DNA of 25,774 nt from a virus, in IMG/VR virus record IMGVR_UViG_3300025154_000355, positions 1 to 25,774 of that record; one strand, written 5' to 3'. The notes below the pieces were generated by a model that saw nothing but the letters and a program-made list of their open reading frames with translations, ran no database searches and was not told the DNA's origin. This document shows positions 13,555 through 22,068 of this stretch, one piece after another. Position numbers and translations under genes: made by a program. The first letter of the stretch is position 1. Each line of letters starts with the position of its first letter.

Positions 13555-14467
13555 TTTGTTCCTTTGCTATTTTTTCTTTAACCTGATTGATAAGTAATTC
13601 TGTCGACCTATCGCTGATTTGAGCGATCTTTTTTAACTTAATCAGGTATTTAACTTTATTCGCGCCCGGTTCGGTTGCGGCGGAGGCATTGGCCTCCAAC
13701 GCCGAAGCGGATTTTTTAATTAAATCAATGTTTGATTGTATTTCTTCGTCCTCTGCGCCTTTGGTTTCGTCTTTTCCTTCGTCTGCGTCCTCTTTGCCGT
13801 CTGCGCTCAAAACTTCGTCTAACGCGGCTCTGGCGGCTTCCAGTATGTTTCTGTTCTTCTTGCTCAACACTTTGCCTTGCTTAACTTCAATATCTTCCAA
13901 TTCGCCGGTTTCGGTTGCTTCGATCTCTTTTTTCTCGATCTTAATTTCGCCGGTGGCAACTTTATTGTAATAATCTACATCAATTCCAAACTTCTTTGCC
14001 GTTAAAAGCGCTTGGCTGTTGGCCGGAATCGGCACTACTGAATATTCCAACATCTCCGATTTGGTCCAAATTAATTGGCCGTTCTTGCCGTCCTCCATTT
14101 CCTTTGGAATAAATCCAATCGAAAATGCGTTAATGTAACCGCCTTGAATTAAGTTATAAACCAATCTTGCGAAGTCATATACTTCAATCGCAAATTTCAT
14201 TCTTGCTACGAGTTGATCTCCTACTTTTTTCAAACTGATCGTCTTTGCAATCGGTGGTTGACTATAATCGTGTCCCCATTGTACAACCGGGTTTTTCATA
14301 TAATTTTTAGTGTCCAACCCACTCATAACCAAAATTTCGTTAACTCGGTCAACGTTTTCCGTCGCTACGATTGCTTCAATTTCGCCTTCGCCCAAATCTT
14401 TAACCGAAATTGCCTTGAGTTGTGGGCTAAATTTCATTTCCTTTGTATCAATAGTTAATTCGTCCAT
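13544..14467 (-). CDS. Prohead protease with long C-terminal extension
   Basis: 307 residues, ATG at 14467 behind CAGGAGG. Residues 20-160 are an HK97-type (S78) prohead protease: VVQWGHDYSQPPIA holds the likely catalytic His66, and AFSIGF the likely Ser116; LEYSVVPIPAN is the usual following strand. The protease trims capsid subunits after assembly. Residues 175-307 are an added acidic, helical tail (a run rich in E, D, K, then LIKKSASALEANASAA and a lysine-rich helix), as in proteases that also act as scaffold. No separate scaffold gene is seen, so the tail and the capsid delta domain may share that job. Confidence 0.85.
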   Translation of the reverse strand: MDELTIDTKEMKFSPQLKAISVKDLGEGEIEAIVATENVDRVNEILVMSGLDTKNYMKNPVVQWGHDYSQPPIAKTISLKKVGDQLVARMKFAIEVYDFARLVYNLIQGGYINAFSIGFIPKEMEDGKNGQLIWTKSEMLEYSVVPIPANSQALLTAKKFGIDVDYYNKVATGEIKIEKKEIEATETGELEDIEVKQGKVLSKKNRNILEAARAALDEVLSADGKEDADEGKDETKGAEDEEIQSNIDLIKKSASALEANASAATEPGANKVKYLIKLKKIAQISDRSTELLINQVKEKIAKEQNGK

Positions 14468-14493
14468 TGTCTTGCCTCCTGTTATTAAAAATA

Positions 14494-14534
14494 CCCGATC
14501 AATAATGGCGTATTCTAAAATGCGCCTGATCGGG
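14494..14534 (-). promoter_or_regulatory. Hairpin between the Com-like gene and the protease start
   Basis: CCCGATCA (14494-14501) pairs with TGATCGGG (14527-14534), and inside it GGCG (14507-14510) with CGCC (14523-14526), giving a long imperfect stem. The Com-like stop codon (14501-14499) is in the stem. On the minus strand the stem is followed by TATTTTTAATA and then the protease ribosome binding site. It may be a weak terminator/attenuator or a protein-binding leader element. Confidence 0.55.
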
Positions 14535-14708
14535 ATCTAAATGTCCTCTACTTGGCATTATACCACATTGGCTATTTTTCGCAACTCCGCCTTGCGAAAC
14601 TACGTTTATTTTATTGATCGTTTTACATCTGTGGCACTTAATCTCGCCGATAACTATAACCGGCTCTTTCATAAATAAGTAACCGCAATTTTTACAACGT
14701 ATGTCCAT
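14499..14708 (-). CDS. Com-like zinc-finger protein
   Basis: 69 residues, ATG at 14708 behind AAAGGA. Cys5/Cys8 (IRCKNCG) and Cys25/Cys28 (IKCHRCKTIN) match the Com family, known from phage Mu, where Com binds the mom mRNA leader and turns on its translation. Between the pairs is a short beta segment (VIVIGE). Residues 40-69 form a tail outside the zinc finger, encoded over the hairpin at 14494-14534. Com-like genes occur near head genes in other phages, so regulation of a modification gene is only one possibility. Confidence 0.75.
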   Translation of the reverse strand: MDIRCKNCGYLFMKEPVIVIGEIKCHRCKTINKINVVSQGGVAKNSQCGIMPSRGHLDPDQAHFRIRHY

Positions 14709-14763
14709 TTTTTCCTTTAATTAAATGGGAGGACGAAAGACGCCCTCCCCAGTCGTCTGTTCG

Positions 14764-15102
14764 TTAGTTCGTTCCGGCGTCGGTGTAACCGCATTTGTCG
14801 GCGACGCATTTGTAATGTTCCGCGCATTCTATCAATTCTCCTCCACATTTCGGGCAATTTATTTGATCGCTTCCTTCGCAATCGTAAATCAGTTTCAACT
14901 GAATGTCTTTTGCCTCGTGGCAAATGTCGTTGATCCCCTCTTCAAGCAAGGTCGTTACGTTGGCGATCGCTACGTAAGTTCCGGCGTCTAAGAGCCCGGC
15001 CTTTTCGATCTCCTTGTTTATAAGGTCCAATGTCAAAGTCAAACCGCGTCCGATTTTGATCAGGACTTCTGCGCTTTCGTTCAGTATCTCGCGTCTGTCC
15101 AT
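14764..15102 (-). CDS. Helical protein with C-terminal zinc ribbon
   Basis: 112 residues from ATG 15102, chosen because GGAGG (15115-15111) sits 8 bases upstream; a TTG at 15117 lies before that site and is a poor start. Residues 1-75 are helical (LNESAEVLIKIGRGLTLTLD, VAIANVTTLLEEGINDI). The C-terminus is a zinc ribbon: CPKCGGELIEC and the CVADKCGY knuckle. Its first 160 bases overlap the HNH frame. Role unknown; it lies in the block of small zinc proteins before the head genes. Confidence 0.65.
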   Translation of the reverse strand: MDRREILNESAEVLIKIGRGLTLTLDLINKEIEKAGLLDAGTYVAIANVTTLLEEGINDICHEAKDIQLKLIYDCEGSDQINCPKCGGELIECAEHYKCVADKCGYTDAGTN

Positions 15103-15307
15103 TTTGTTTGCCTCCAATGTGCTTGTCCCTGTGTTCGCAAAACTTGCAACGCAATCGGCAATTCCTGACCGTGTCCGGTCCTCCGTCCCGGCGGTATTTT
15201 ATATGGTGTCCTACCGCCTTCCTTGAAGATATTGGTCGTCCGCAATCCTCGCAAAACCAACCTCCGATTTCTTGCGCTCTCTGTCGTTTCGCTTCTCTCC
15301 AACTCAC
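14942..15307 (-). CDS. HNH endonuclease-like protein
   Basis: About 121 residues from GTG 15307 (GAGGGG about 8 bases upstream); a GTG at 15316 is too close to that site. It carries CEDCGRPISSRKAVGHHIKY and the GGPDTVRNCRLRCKFC segment with a last His (HRDKHIGG), the pattern of an HNH nuclease with two zinc-binding Cys pairs. In HK97-like phages an HNH protein helps the terminase cut DNA. The last 54 codons overlap the next gene in another frame and are basic, low in structure and probably shadow-like; the domain itself ends near residue 70. Confidence 0.7.
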   Translation of the reverse strand: MSWREAKRQRAQEIGGWFCEDCGRPISSRKAVGHHIKYRRDGGPDTVRNCRLRCKFCEHRDKHIGGKQNGQTRDTERKRRSPDQNRTRFDFDIGPYKQGDRKGRALRRRNLRSDRQRNDLA

Positions 15308-15331
15308 AAAGAACACCCCCTCTTTTGATTG

Positions 15332-16186
15332 TTAAGTCAATCCGTTTCTCGACTTAACTGATGCGATGGCTAATCCGTTAATTGTTTTTATTGAACTCTT
15401 TGCTAACCCGTTTATAGATTTAATTGCTGAGGAGATGTAAGTATAAGTAATTACTACTATTCCTGCTCCACCATAGTTAGTACCAGCACCATTTTGAGAT
15501 CCACCTCCCCCGTAGTTTCCACCATTAAATAATCCGCCTGCTCCACCGCCCGAACCGTGAGTAGTCCATTCTGTACCGTCTAACCCTGCTGAATTGCTAC
15601 CGCCATTACCACCACCGTTCGCACCTACGCCCGCAGTTCCAGGAACAGTCGTGCCCGCACCACCTGCTGTTCCGCCGTCTGCACCACCACCTCCACCGTG
15701 ATATACGCCAGAAGTGCTTCCGTTTCCGCCTGCACCGCCTGCACCGTGAGCACCTGCCGCTCCGCCACCTCCACCAGTACCTTTACCACCTATACCACCA
15801 CCAGTTCCACCTGCACCGCCTGAGTACGCACCAGTTGTCGGAGTACAAGCCGCCGCCGCTCCGCCTGCCGCACCAGTTCTTAAAGTAGCAGTTACTCCAC
15901 CTTTAGCGATAACATCAGCACCATAAGAGGTATCTCCACCGTCAGCGGTACTTGCTCCGCCTCCTGCACCGATAGTAACAACTACATTTGTCCCATCCGT
16001 AACGGCAGGATTAATAGCATACGCTCCGCCGCCACCTCCACCATTTCCAGGAGGAGCAGAATACTTTCCACCGCCACCGCCGCCGATGGCTTCAACTGTA
16101 AAAGCATTGCCGTCCCAAGCAAATTCTCCAGTAGTTGGCAATGAATATGTCTGTGATGAAGTTAAAATTACTGTTTTTGTTGCCAT
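15332..16186 (-). CDS. Glycine-rich fibre/decoration protein
   Basis: 284 residues, ATG at 16186 behind AAGGATAA. Residues 1-35 form a beta start (VILTSSQTYSLPTTGEFAWDG), followed by about 200 residues that are extremely rich in glycine (GGGGG, GAGGGAST, GNGGGGGG), as in phage fibres with glycine-rich domains that form polyglycine-II-like bundles. Three copies of an NGLA-type repeat end it (IKSINGLAKSS, IKTINGLAIAS, VKSRNGLT). It follows the collagen-like fibre and probably forms part of the same surface structure. Confidence 0.75.
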   Translation of the reverse strand: MATKTVILTSSQTYSLPTTGEFAWDGNAFTVEAIGGGGGGKYSAPPGNGGGGGGAYAINPAVTDGTNVVVTIGAGGGASTADGGDTSYGADVIAKGGVTATLRTGAAGGAAAACTPTTGAYSGGAGGTGGGIGGKGTGGGGGAAGAHGAGGAGGNGSTSGVYHGGGGGADGGTAGGAGTTVPGTAGVGANGGGNGGSNSAGLDGTEWTTHGSGGGAGGLFNGGNYGGGGSQNGAGTNYGGAGIVVITYTYISSAIKSINGLAKSSIKTINGLAIASVKSRNGLT

Positions 16187-16195
16187 TTATTATCC

Positions 16196-18331
16196 TTAAA
16201 TATGAGTCATATAATCAGGCGAAGGATTAAACATCAATTCGTCGGCTGTGTTTCCAAATCCTACTATCCTGATCGCGGCGTCTGTCGTCGTCGGCTGTGC
16301 AACAACAATATCTCCGGCCGTTTCGCTAATGTAAGCCGGTGCGCCTATTGTCAGCGTCGGAAATACCGCGTCCGCTCTGACTTTTCCATACAAAAGCATT
16401 TCAGTCGCGTTTCCGTCCGCTCCGGCCGCTAATACGCATATTCCTAATTTTTTGTTATACCCGTCGCTTAAATTGGCGTCCACTAATTCCCAACGGCTGT
16501 CCTCGTTATTAAAATAACAAAGATCTCCAAACGCCAATGCCGCTCCTGCCGTCCCCGCTTCCGTGATCCCGCAATATTTCCCGTCGGCGCTTAATGCGCT
16601 GTCTAATGCTAACGCCGTGTTTTCCCCAAATGTAATATCGCCTGTAAGCGTTCCGCCTGCAAAAGTCATATAAAGCGTATCGAAATATAATTTTAATTTG
16701 GCCTTGATGTTCGCCCAAGATATTTTCTTTAATAAATAAGTATCCGCGCTGTCAGATAATCCGAACTCGTCTGCGTCTACCGGCGTGTCTTTTTCTAATA
16801 CGCCGTGAATTGACGCCGCTACGTCCGCGCTTGTTCCGGCTTCGCCTTGTATACCCTGAATACCCTGTATTCCCTGCTCACCTTGAATACCTTGCGCGCC
16901 CTGTGGACCCGCTTCGCCTTGAATACCTTGCGCGCCTTGTGGTCCCGTATCTCCTGTTGGTCCTTGAATACCTTGCGCTCCACTCAAATCGTTTGTATAT
17001 GCGTAAATTGATCCGTTCCATAAATAAAGTTTTGAATTGTCCGCGTCGTTTGGATCTACTGTCGTAACAATCGCAAACTCTCCCGATATTATTCCCGTCG
17101 GGCTTGTATCCGCCTCTAATTCCGCAACGCTTGCGTAAATCTTTGCAATATTAAAACCCTGTCCCGTTGCACCTTGTATTCCTTGTTGGCCTTCTGGTCC
17201 TTCTGGTCCTTGCGGTCCTTGCGGTCCGGTTGATCCTTGCGGCCCGGTTGCTCCGGTTGGTCCTTGAACTCCTTGAATACCTTGCGGTCCGGTTGATCCT
17301 TGCGGTCCTTGTAATCCGGTCGCGCCCTGTGGCCCAGTTTCTCCAATTGGTCCTTGTGGCCCGGGTACTGTTGAATCTGCGCCTGCCGGTCCTTCTGGTC
17401 CAGTTAAGCCTTGCGCTCCTGCCGGTCCTGTTGGCCCTGTTGCTCCAGTTGGTCCTTCTTCTCCTAATATGCTTCCTCTAAATTCAATTCGGTCCGTATA
17501 TAGCGCGGCTGTTTTATTTATTATTTCGAAAGTATTGTCATCATTGTTTACTATAAAATCGCCTACTTGCGATTCGCTCCCCATAACGTAAGTTTCCATT
17601 TCTCCGGCTTCAGCAACAAACACCCTCTGCCCGTCTGCGCCGGTTGCTCCAGTTGCACCCTGTGGACCTGTTGCTCCGGTTTCTCCTATTTCGCCCTGAA
17701 TGCCTTGCGGTCCTTGAATACCCTGAACCCCCTGCGCGCCTTGTGGTCCTATTGCACCAGTTGCTCCAGTTGCGCCTGCCGGTCCTTGTGATCCTGTCGG
17801 GCCTTGCTCTCCCTGCGGGCCTTCCGGTCCCGTAATTCCTTGTGCGCCTGATAAATCGCTCTGAAAAGCGTATGCCGTCCCTGTCCAAATGTAAAGTCGT
17901 GAATTGTCCGGATCGTCCACGTCATCTGTAACAATCAACGCAAATTCTCCGGCGTCAATTCCGGTTGGTGTCGTGTCGGCTAATAGCGCCGCGACTGTGC
18001 TATAATATTTAGCAATATAGAATCCCAATCCCTCTGGGCCTTCTGGGCCTTGAACCCCCTGTGGTCCTGTCGGTCCAACTGAACCCTCCGGGCCTTGTGG
18101 TCCTGTTGCTCCTTGTATTCCTTGCTCTCCTTGCGGACCTTGTGCGCCGGTTGGTCCTTGTATTCCCGTTTCTCCCGTGTCACCTTTTTCGCCTTGTGGT
18201 CCCTGAGGTCCGGTTTCGCCGGCCGGGCCTGTTAATTGTTCAATAATATTAAAAGTAACGTTGATCGTTTCGCCTTCCGTAATAACAACGTCTATTGTTT
18301 CGTCCGATATAACTACGTTTGTATCTTCCAT
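16196..18331 (-). CDS. Collagen-like fibre protein
   Basis: 711 residues, ATG at 18331 directly after the previous stop, AAGGA 9 bases upstream. Four collagen-like G-x-y blocks (residues about 35-102, 162-234, 293-391, 451-499) are broken by beta-like spacers. The spacers at 103-161 and 392-450 are copies of each other ([19 protein letters not shown] against [19 protein letters not shown]); the one at 235-292 differs. The C-terminal 150 residues ([31 protein letters not shown]) form a beta domain of a type found at fibre and decoration tips, ending in [11 protein letters not shown]. Such proteins are trimers on the virion surface. Confidence 0.85.
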   Translation of the reverse strand: MEDTNVVISDETIDVVITEGETINVTFNIIEQLTGPAGETGPQGPQGEKGDTGETGIQGPTGAQGPQGEQGIQGATGPQGPEGSVGPTGPQGVQGPEGPEGLGFYIAKYYSTVAALLADTTPTGIDAGEFALIVTDDVDDPDNSRLYIWTGTAYAFQSDLSGAQGITGPEGPQGEQGPTGSQGPAGATGATGAIGPQGAQGVQGIQGPQGIQGEIGETGATGPQGATGATGADGQRVFVAEAGEMETYVMGSESQVGDFIVNNDDNTFEIINKTAALYTDRIEFRGSILGEEGPTGATGPTGPAGAQGLTGPEGPAGADSTVPGPQGPIGETGPQGATGLQGPQGSTGPQGIQGVQGPTGATGPQGSTGPQGPQGPEGPEGQQGIQGATGQGFNIAKIYASVAELEADTSPTGIISGEFAIVTTVDPNDADNSKLYLWNGSIYAYTNDLSGAQGIQGPTGDTGPQGAQGIQGEAGPQGAQGIQGEQGIQGIQGIQGEAGTSADVAASIHGVLEKDTPVDADEFGLSDSADTYLLKKISWANIKAKLKLYFDTLYMTFAGGTLTGDITFGENTALALDSALSADGKYCGITEAGTAGAALAFGDLCYFNNEDSRWELVDANLSDGYNKKLGICVLAAGADGNATEMLLYGKVRADAVFPTLTIGAPAYISETAGDIVVAQPTTTDAAIRIVGFGNTADELMFNPSPDYMTHI

Positions 18332-18679
18332 TTATACCGTCCTTCTCGTAATGTCCTCTTTGATTACAAGCATATCGCTAATAATCGTTAAAATACTGCC
18401 GTCGCTTTTCTTAACTTGTATATCGTAATAGTATTGTCCGGGTTCAAGCGTCGCCGCTTCTGCCGCCGTAATGTTTACTCTTGTTGTTCCCTCTGCCGCG
18501 TTCGTGTGTAAAACGACCGTCTTGCTGATCTTCGCCGCCGCGTCTAAATCTGATCTTTCTTTTTTTACTGTGAAAAATACTGTCCAATCAGTAATATCTA
18601 TGGCTACGCCGACGGCGTCTTTGAAATTCAAAGTATATTGTTTGGTGTCGCCTCTAAAGATTTCTAAATTATTTGCCAT
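18332..18679 (-). CDS. BppU-like beta-sandwich protein
   Basis: 115 residues, ATG at 18679 behind AAGGGAG. The pattern IFRGDTKQYTLNFKD, ITDWTVFFTVKKERSD and LEPGQYYYDIQVKKSDGS matches the N-terminal domain of BppU-type baseplate upper proteins, an Ig-like fold used to anchor receptor-binding proteins. Here it stands alone, one base before the collagen-like fibre, so it may be the anchor for that fibre on the virion. Confidence 0.7.
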   Translation of the reverse strand: MANNLEIFRGDTKQYTLNFKDAVGVAIDITDWTVFFTVKKERSDLDAAAKISKTVVLHTNAAEGTTRVNITAAEAATLEPGQYYYDIQVKKSDGSILTIISDMLVIKEDITRRTV

Positions 18680-18680
18680 T

Positions 18681-20684
18681 TTACTCCCTTGCTAATTTTT
18701 TAACTGGTAATATTGTGCATTGGCAATGTGGGTGTAAAGGCGGTTCTCCTACGTCCATAAAATCTACCAAATATTGCCCGTTGCCTTCTTTGCCTTGTAC
18801 CGCGTCGCCAAGTGAAGCAAAGTTAGTCGTTAGTGATATCGTCTTGCCGTTCATCGTTTGGCAAAAGTCGCAAGCGTCCGGATCTGCGAACCACTCCTTG
18901 CCTTCAATCCACCCAGTTTGTTTGTATGCTTCTACTGCGGCCGTGTTACTTGCGTATGCCGTTTCGGTTCTCGCAATTCGTTCGGCGTTCTTGCCTTTTT
19001 GCGTATCGTAAACTTTTTCAATTCGTTTTTTCAGATCTCTGATATTTTCTCCGGCGTTGACGCCTTCCGTAAGTGTCGCAACCAAATCGCTTTTAACATT
19101 TGTTAAATATTCCGGCACAAATTTATCCGTCCGGGCGGCAACATATTCTTTGATCTTCTCTGTGATTACAAAATCGCCTTCCTGTCCGAGTAGGTCAAAT
19201 GCGCTTTGTCCCTGCTCCTTCATAAGTTCCAAAAGTAAAGGTGTCATTTTTTCTGTGAACGCTTTTTGTTCGGCCGCGTCATCAAACAACCAATCTTCAA
19301 ATGCTTTCTTTTTCTGTCCGTTGATCCTTGCTAAAATCCCTTTCATTTGATCGTTGAGTAATTTGCGCATAAGGTAATACATATTTTTCTGCCATCGTTC
19401 TTGCCTCTTATAAACTTCAATTCTAAACATTTCTTTTTGCTCGGCTTCGATCTTAAATTCCTTTGTTTTAATTTTCAAAACTACGTGCTTTGCTTGCGCC
19501 TGCTGTTCTGGTTCTTCTCCAATCGGCACTAAATTGATCGGCTTGTAAATAACGCCGCCGCCGTCCATTTCGTCTAACCCTTCGGCGCTTCGTATATCGT
19601 TTGTAGTCAACCAAACATCGATCCCTGCCTTGTAATATTCAATTTTCTCGGCCTGATCTTCCGGCACCGGGCTTTCATATCCAATTTGGTATCCGTCGCC
19701 GTATCGTTCAATCAATTCATTGTTTAGCGTGTCCACAATTCTATACATTTCTGGATCAATAATTTCTTTCATAAATACATAATGAGCCGTCTTTGCGCTT
19801 GCCAAGTTAACGTCCTCAAATATTCCTAAAATTGGCTTGCTAACTCTAAACATAGTCATAATATCGTCGCGTGTAAGGTTCTTGAGTTCTTTTAGTGCTA
19901 TGTCCCCAAGTCCCATTCCCACTTGCGTAAATGTGGCTTGCGCTCCGCGTATAATTGCTGTCTTGCCGGCGTTTTCAATTGAGCCGTATTCTTCTTGCCA
20001 TTGTCTTTTAATTTTCTGAAACTCCGCCGCGTCAACTTTTGCGTCAAGCGCTAATACGCCGTTTGGCCGGGCGTTGTTAAATAAAAAGTTTCTCGTCCAT
20101 TTACTCGCGTATGTTTCCGTCTGAATATAAATCATAGCGGCTTGAACTGTTCCAATGCCGCGTTTCGGATCTTTCGGATCAGGGTATTTGAATTGCAAAA
20201 CCTCGTCCGCTTCCAAAGGTACTTTCTTGCCGTTCTCAGCCGTAAAAATCCAACCTACAATGTCGTCGCTGTCGTCAACAATCGGCGTCATTTTGTCCGG
20301 GCGCAACATAAATATAGTTTTTGGCTTTCGCGTAACCGCTCCCAATTCAAAATACCAATATGCCTCGCCCGTTAGCCGCAAGTGAGTAACTGTCATTTCT
20401 ATCAATTGGTATTTGCTCAAATGATCGTTCGGGTTTCGTAATAGCCGTAATAGTTCGTGGTTTTTAGTCGTGAGTTCCGTGCCGTCTGCGTTTGTTTTCT
20501 CTGCAAAAAAATCGATCATCGCTGTTCTCTGCGCAATGGCCGATATACAAGTATGAACAATCCCTTCGTACTGTTCCAAATATTCTGATCTTCTCCAACT
20601 CGAAGGCGTCAAATAGTTCTGAAAAAATGTGCTTGTTCCAAAGTTCTTAAAAAACTTTTGTTTAATCCCCTGAAGTAATGACAT
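18681..20684 (-). CDS. Portal protein fused to a MuF-type domain
   Basis: 667 residues from ATG 20684, chosen because GGAGG lies 8 bases upstream; the TTG at 20690 is only about two bases from it. Residues about 20-380 are an HK97-type portal (YEGIVHTCISAIAQRTAMIDFF, RPDKMTPIVDD, VLQFKYPDPKDPKRGIG, and ILGIFEDVNLASAKTAH). Residues about 540-667 are a Mu gpF-like (MuF) domain: ARIARTETAYASN and the CDFCQTMNGK and PPLHPHCQCTILPV cysteine and histidine motifs. The portal is the ring through which DNA enters and leaves; MuF proteins are head components, sometimes ejected. Here both are one chain. Confidence 0.85.
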   Translation of the reverse strand: MSLLQGIKQKFFKNFGTSTFFQNYLTPSSWRRSEYLEQYEGIVHTCISAIAQRTAMIDFFAEKTNADGTELTTKNHELLRLLRNPNDHLSKYQLIEMTVTHLRLTGEAYWYFELGAVTRKPKTIFMLRPDKMTPIVDDSDDIVGWIFTAENGKKVPLEADEVLQFKYPDPKDPKRGIGTVQAAMIYIQTETYASKWTRNFLFNNARPNGVLALDAKVDAAEFQKIKRQWQEEYGSIENAGKTAIIRGAQATFTQVGMGLGDIALKELKNLTRDDIMTMFRVSKPILGIFEDVNLASAKTAHYVFMKEIIDPEMYRIVDTLNNELIERYGDGYQIGYESPVPEDQAEKIEYYKAGIDVWLTTNDIRSAEGLDEMDGGGVIYKPINLVPIGEEPEQQAQAKHVVLKIKTKEFKIEAEQKEMFRIEVYKRQERWQKNMYYLMRKLLNDQMKGILARINGQKKKAFEDWLFDDAAEQKAFTEKMTPLLLELMKEQGQSAFDLLGQEGDFVITEKIKEYVAARTDKFVPEYLTNVKSDLVATLTEGVNAGENIRDLKKRIEKVYDTQKGKNAERIARTETAYASNTAAVEAYKQTGWIEGKEWFADPDACDFCQTMNGKTISLTTNFASLGDAVQGKEGNGQYLVDFMDVGEPPLHPHCQCTILPVKKLARE

Positions 20685-20700
20685 TTTCAATTCCTCCTAT

Positions 20701-22068
20701 TTATATTATAGCGAAGTCGTCGGCTGTAAACGTTTGTCCTCCGTCCGTAAATGTAAGCATTAATGCGTCCGCAATATCCGGGCTTTCCACCCCTCTTTTT
20801 TGTAACTCGTCCTTTGGCTCAATTTGGAATTTGCTACTGCTATTCGGCTTAAATCGTATTTCGAGTAATTGATACCAATCCGCGCTATCGCTTAATTTTC
20901 CGCTTTGGTTTTCTATCCAATCTTTTACTAAAAAGTAATTTTCTGCCTTCAAGTTTGCGTAACTTGCTCCGTCTGTTGCGCCTTGTCCTTCTTTTACACC
21001 GTTAACTTCGTGTCCCAGTTCTCTCAATCGGTCCGTAACTCCTCCGCCTACTCCCACATCGTCAACGTAAATATTATTGGCTTCAATCTTATATTCTTTC
21101 ATATAGTTAATAATTCGTCCCGGCTGGCTCATCAAATCGGGATCACGGTTCTTCTCTAATATTATAGCACAGTTGTCGCCTCTTAACACATAAGCCGAAT
21201 AGTTCCCTCCTCGTCCGATGTCAACCCCAAGTCTTAACGTGCCGGCCGGTACAATGTCTTTAATCATTATTTCCTGCATTTGTTTTTCAAAAAACATTCG
21301 CCTCCACCCTCGTTCGTCCACTTCGTCTTCCATAGGAAATTTGCATTCATAAAGCACGTCGAAAAGCGGTCTTTTCTTTGCCTCGTCAATAAATTGTTGT
21401 GTATATCGTCCTTCGGCCAATGCTTGTATGTAGTCAATAACAATCGTTTTCCAATTGTCGTCAAAAGATGTTTTGTAAAAATGATTTCGATAAAACGGGT
21501 TTCCGATCTTTACATATAACGGATCTTTCTTCCCGGCGATCATACGGAAGATCGTCGCTTCCGTCCTGTCCGGTATCAATCCCGACTCGTCCTCTAATAT
21601 AACGTCTGCGCCTTCTCCCATAGCCGCCTCAATTGATTTTTGCGCGTTCCCGGCTTGCGCCGATATACAATAAACTCCTCCGCCATTGCGTAAAATTATT
21701 CTGTCTTTGCTTTCCTCTTGGCGCAACCTTTCCAGTTTCGTGTTCTTTTCCAATTGGCTATAAAACATTATATCGTCGCCCAAGTGTTCTACATAATATC
21801 TCATAATCAATTTGGCCTTCGCGTCTGTTGGCGCAACAATAGCAACCATTTTTCCAATAACGCAACTTAAAATAAGCGCCGCGAGCGCTAATGTTAAACT
21901 TTTCCCGTATTGAGTGCAAGTAATAACTTCAACAAAAGGATATACCCGAAATACTATATCTTCGAATATCTCTAACTGTCCTTCCGTCAATTTGTCTGAC
22001 GCCGGCGCTCCGTCAACTTTGAATAGTTTCAGAAGGTTCAGCGTCTTTTGCCTTCTCGTCATCTTCAT
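20701..22068 (-). CDS. terL: Terminase large subunit
   Basis: 455 residues, ATG at 22068 with AAAGGAA upstream. The ATPase part has a Walker A-like CTQYGKS (51-57), a Walker B DVILEDE (155-161), and the coupling segment VKIGNPF (187-192). The nuclease part has Asp283 in LGVDIGRGG, Asp336/Asp337 in NIYVDDVG and Asp431/Asp434 in SPDIADAL, as in RNase H-like terminase nucleases. The protein drives DNA into the head and cuts it. Its start lies 56 bases inside the end of the gene before. Confidence 0.95.
   Translation of the reverse strand: MKMTRRQKTLNLLKLFKVDGAPASDKLTEGQLEIFEDIVFRVYPFVEVITCTQYGKSLTLALAALILSCVIGKMVAIVAPTDAKAKLIMRYYVEHLGDDIMFYSQLEKNTKLERLRQEESKDRIILRNGGGVYCISAQAGNAQKSIEAAMGEGADVILEDESGLIPDRTEATIFRMIAGKKDPLYVKIGNPFYRNHFYKTSFDDNWKTIVIDYIQALAEGRYTQQFIDEAKKRPLFDVLYECKFPMEDEVDERGWRRMFFEKQMQEIMIKDIVPAGTLRLGVDIGRGGNYSAYVLRGDNCAIILEKNRDPDLMSQPGRIINYMKEYKIEANNIYVDDVGVGGGVTDRLRELGHEVNGVKEGQGATDGASYANLKAENYFLVKDWIENQSGKLSDSADWYQLLEIRFKPNSSSKFQIEPKDELQKRGVESPDIADALMLTFTDGGQTFTADDFAII

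Noticed and set aside
14717-14923. Minus-strand frame of 68 arginine-rich codons
   Set aside because: It is an out-of-frame shadow of the zinc-ribbon gene at 14764-15102, without a ribosome binding site or domain.
16810-18246. Several plus- and minus-strand frames over the collagen-like gene, rich in L, V, R or D
   Set aside because: They mirror the repeated Gly-x-y codons in other frames and have no independent signals.
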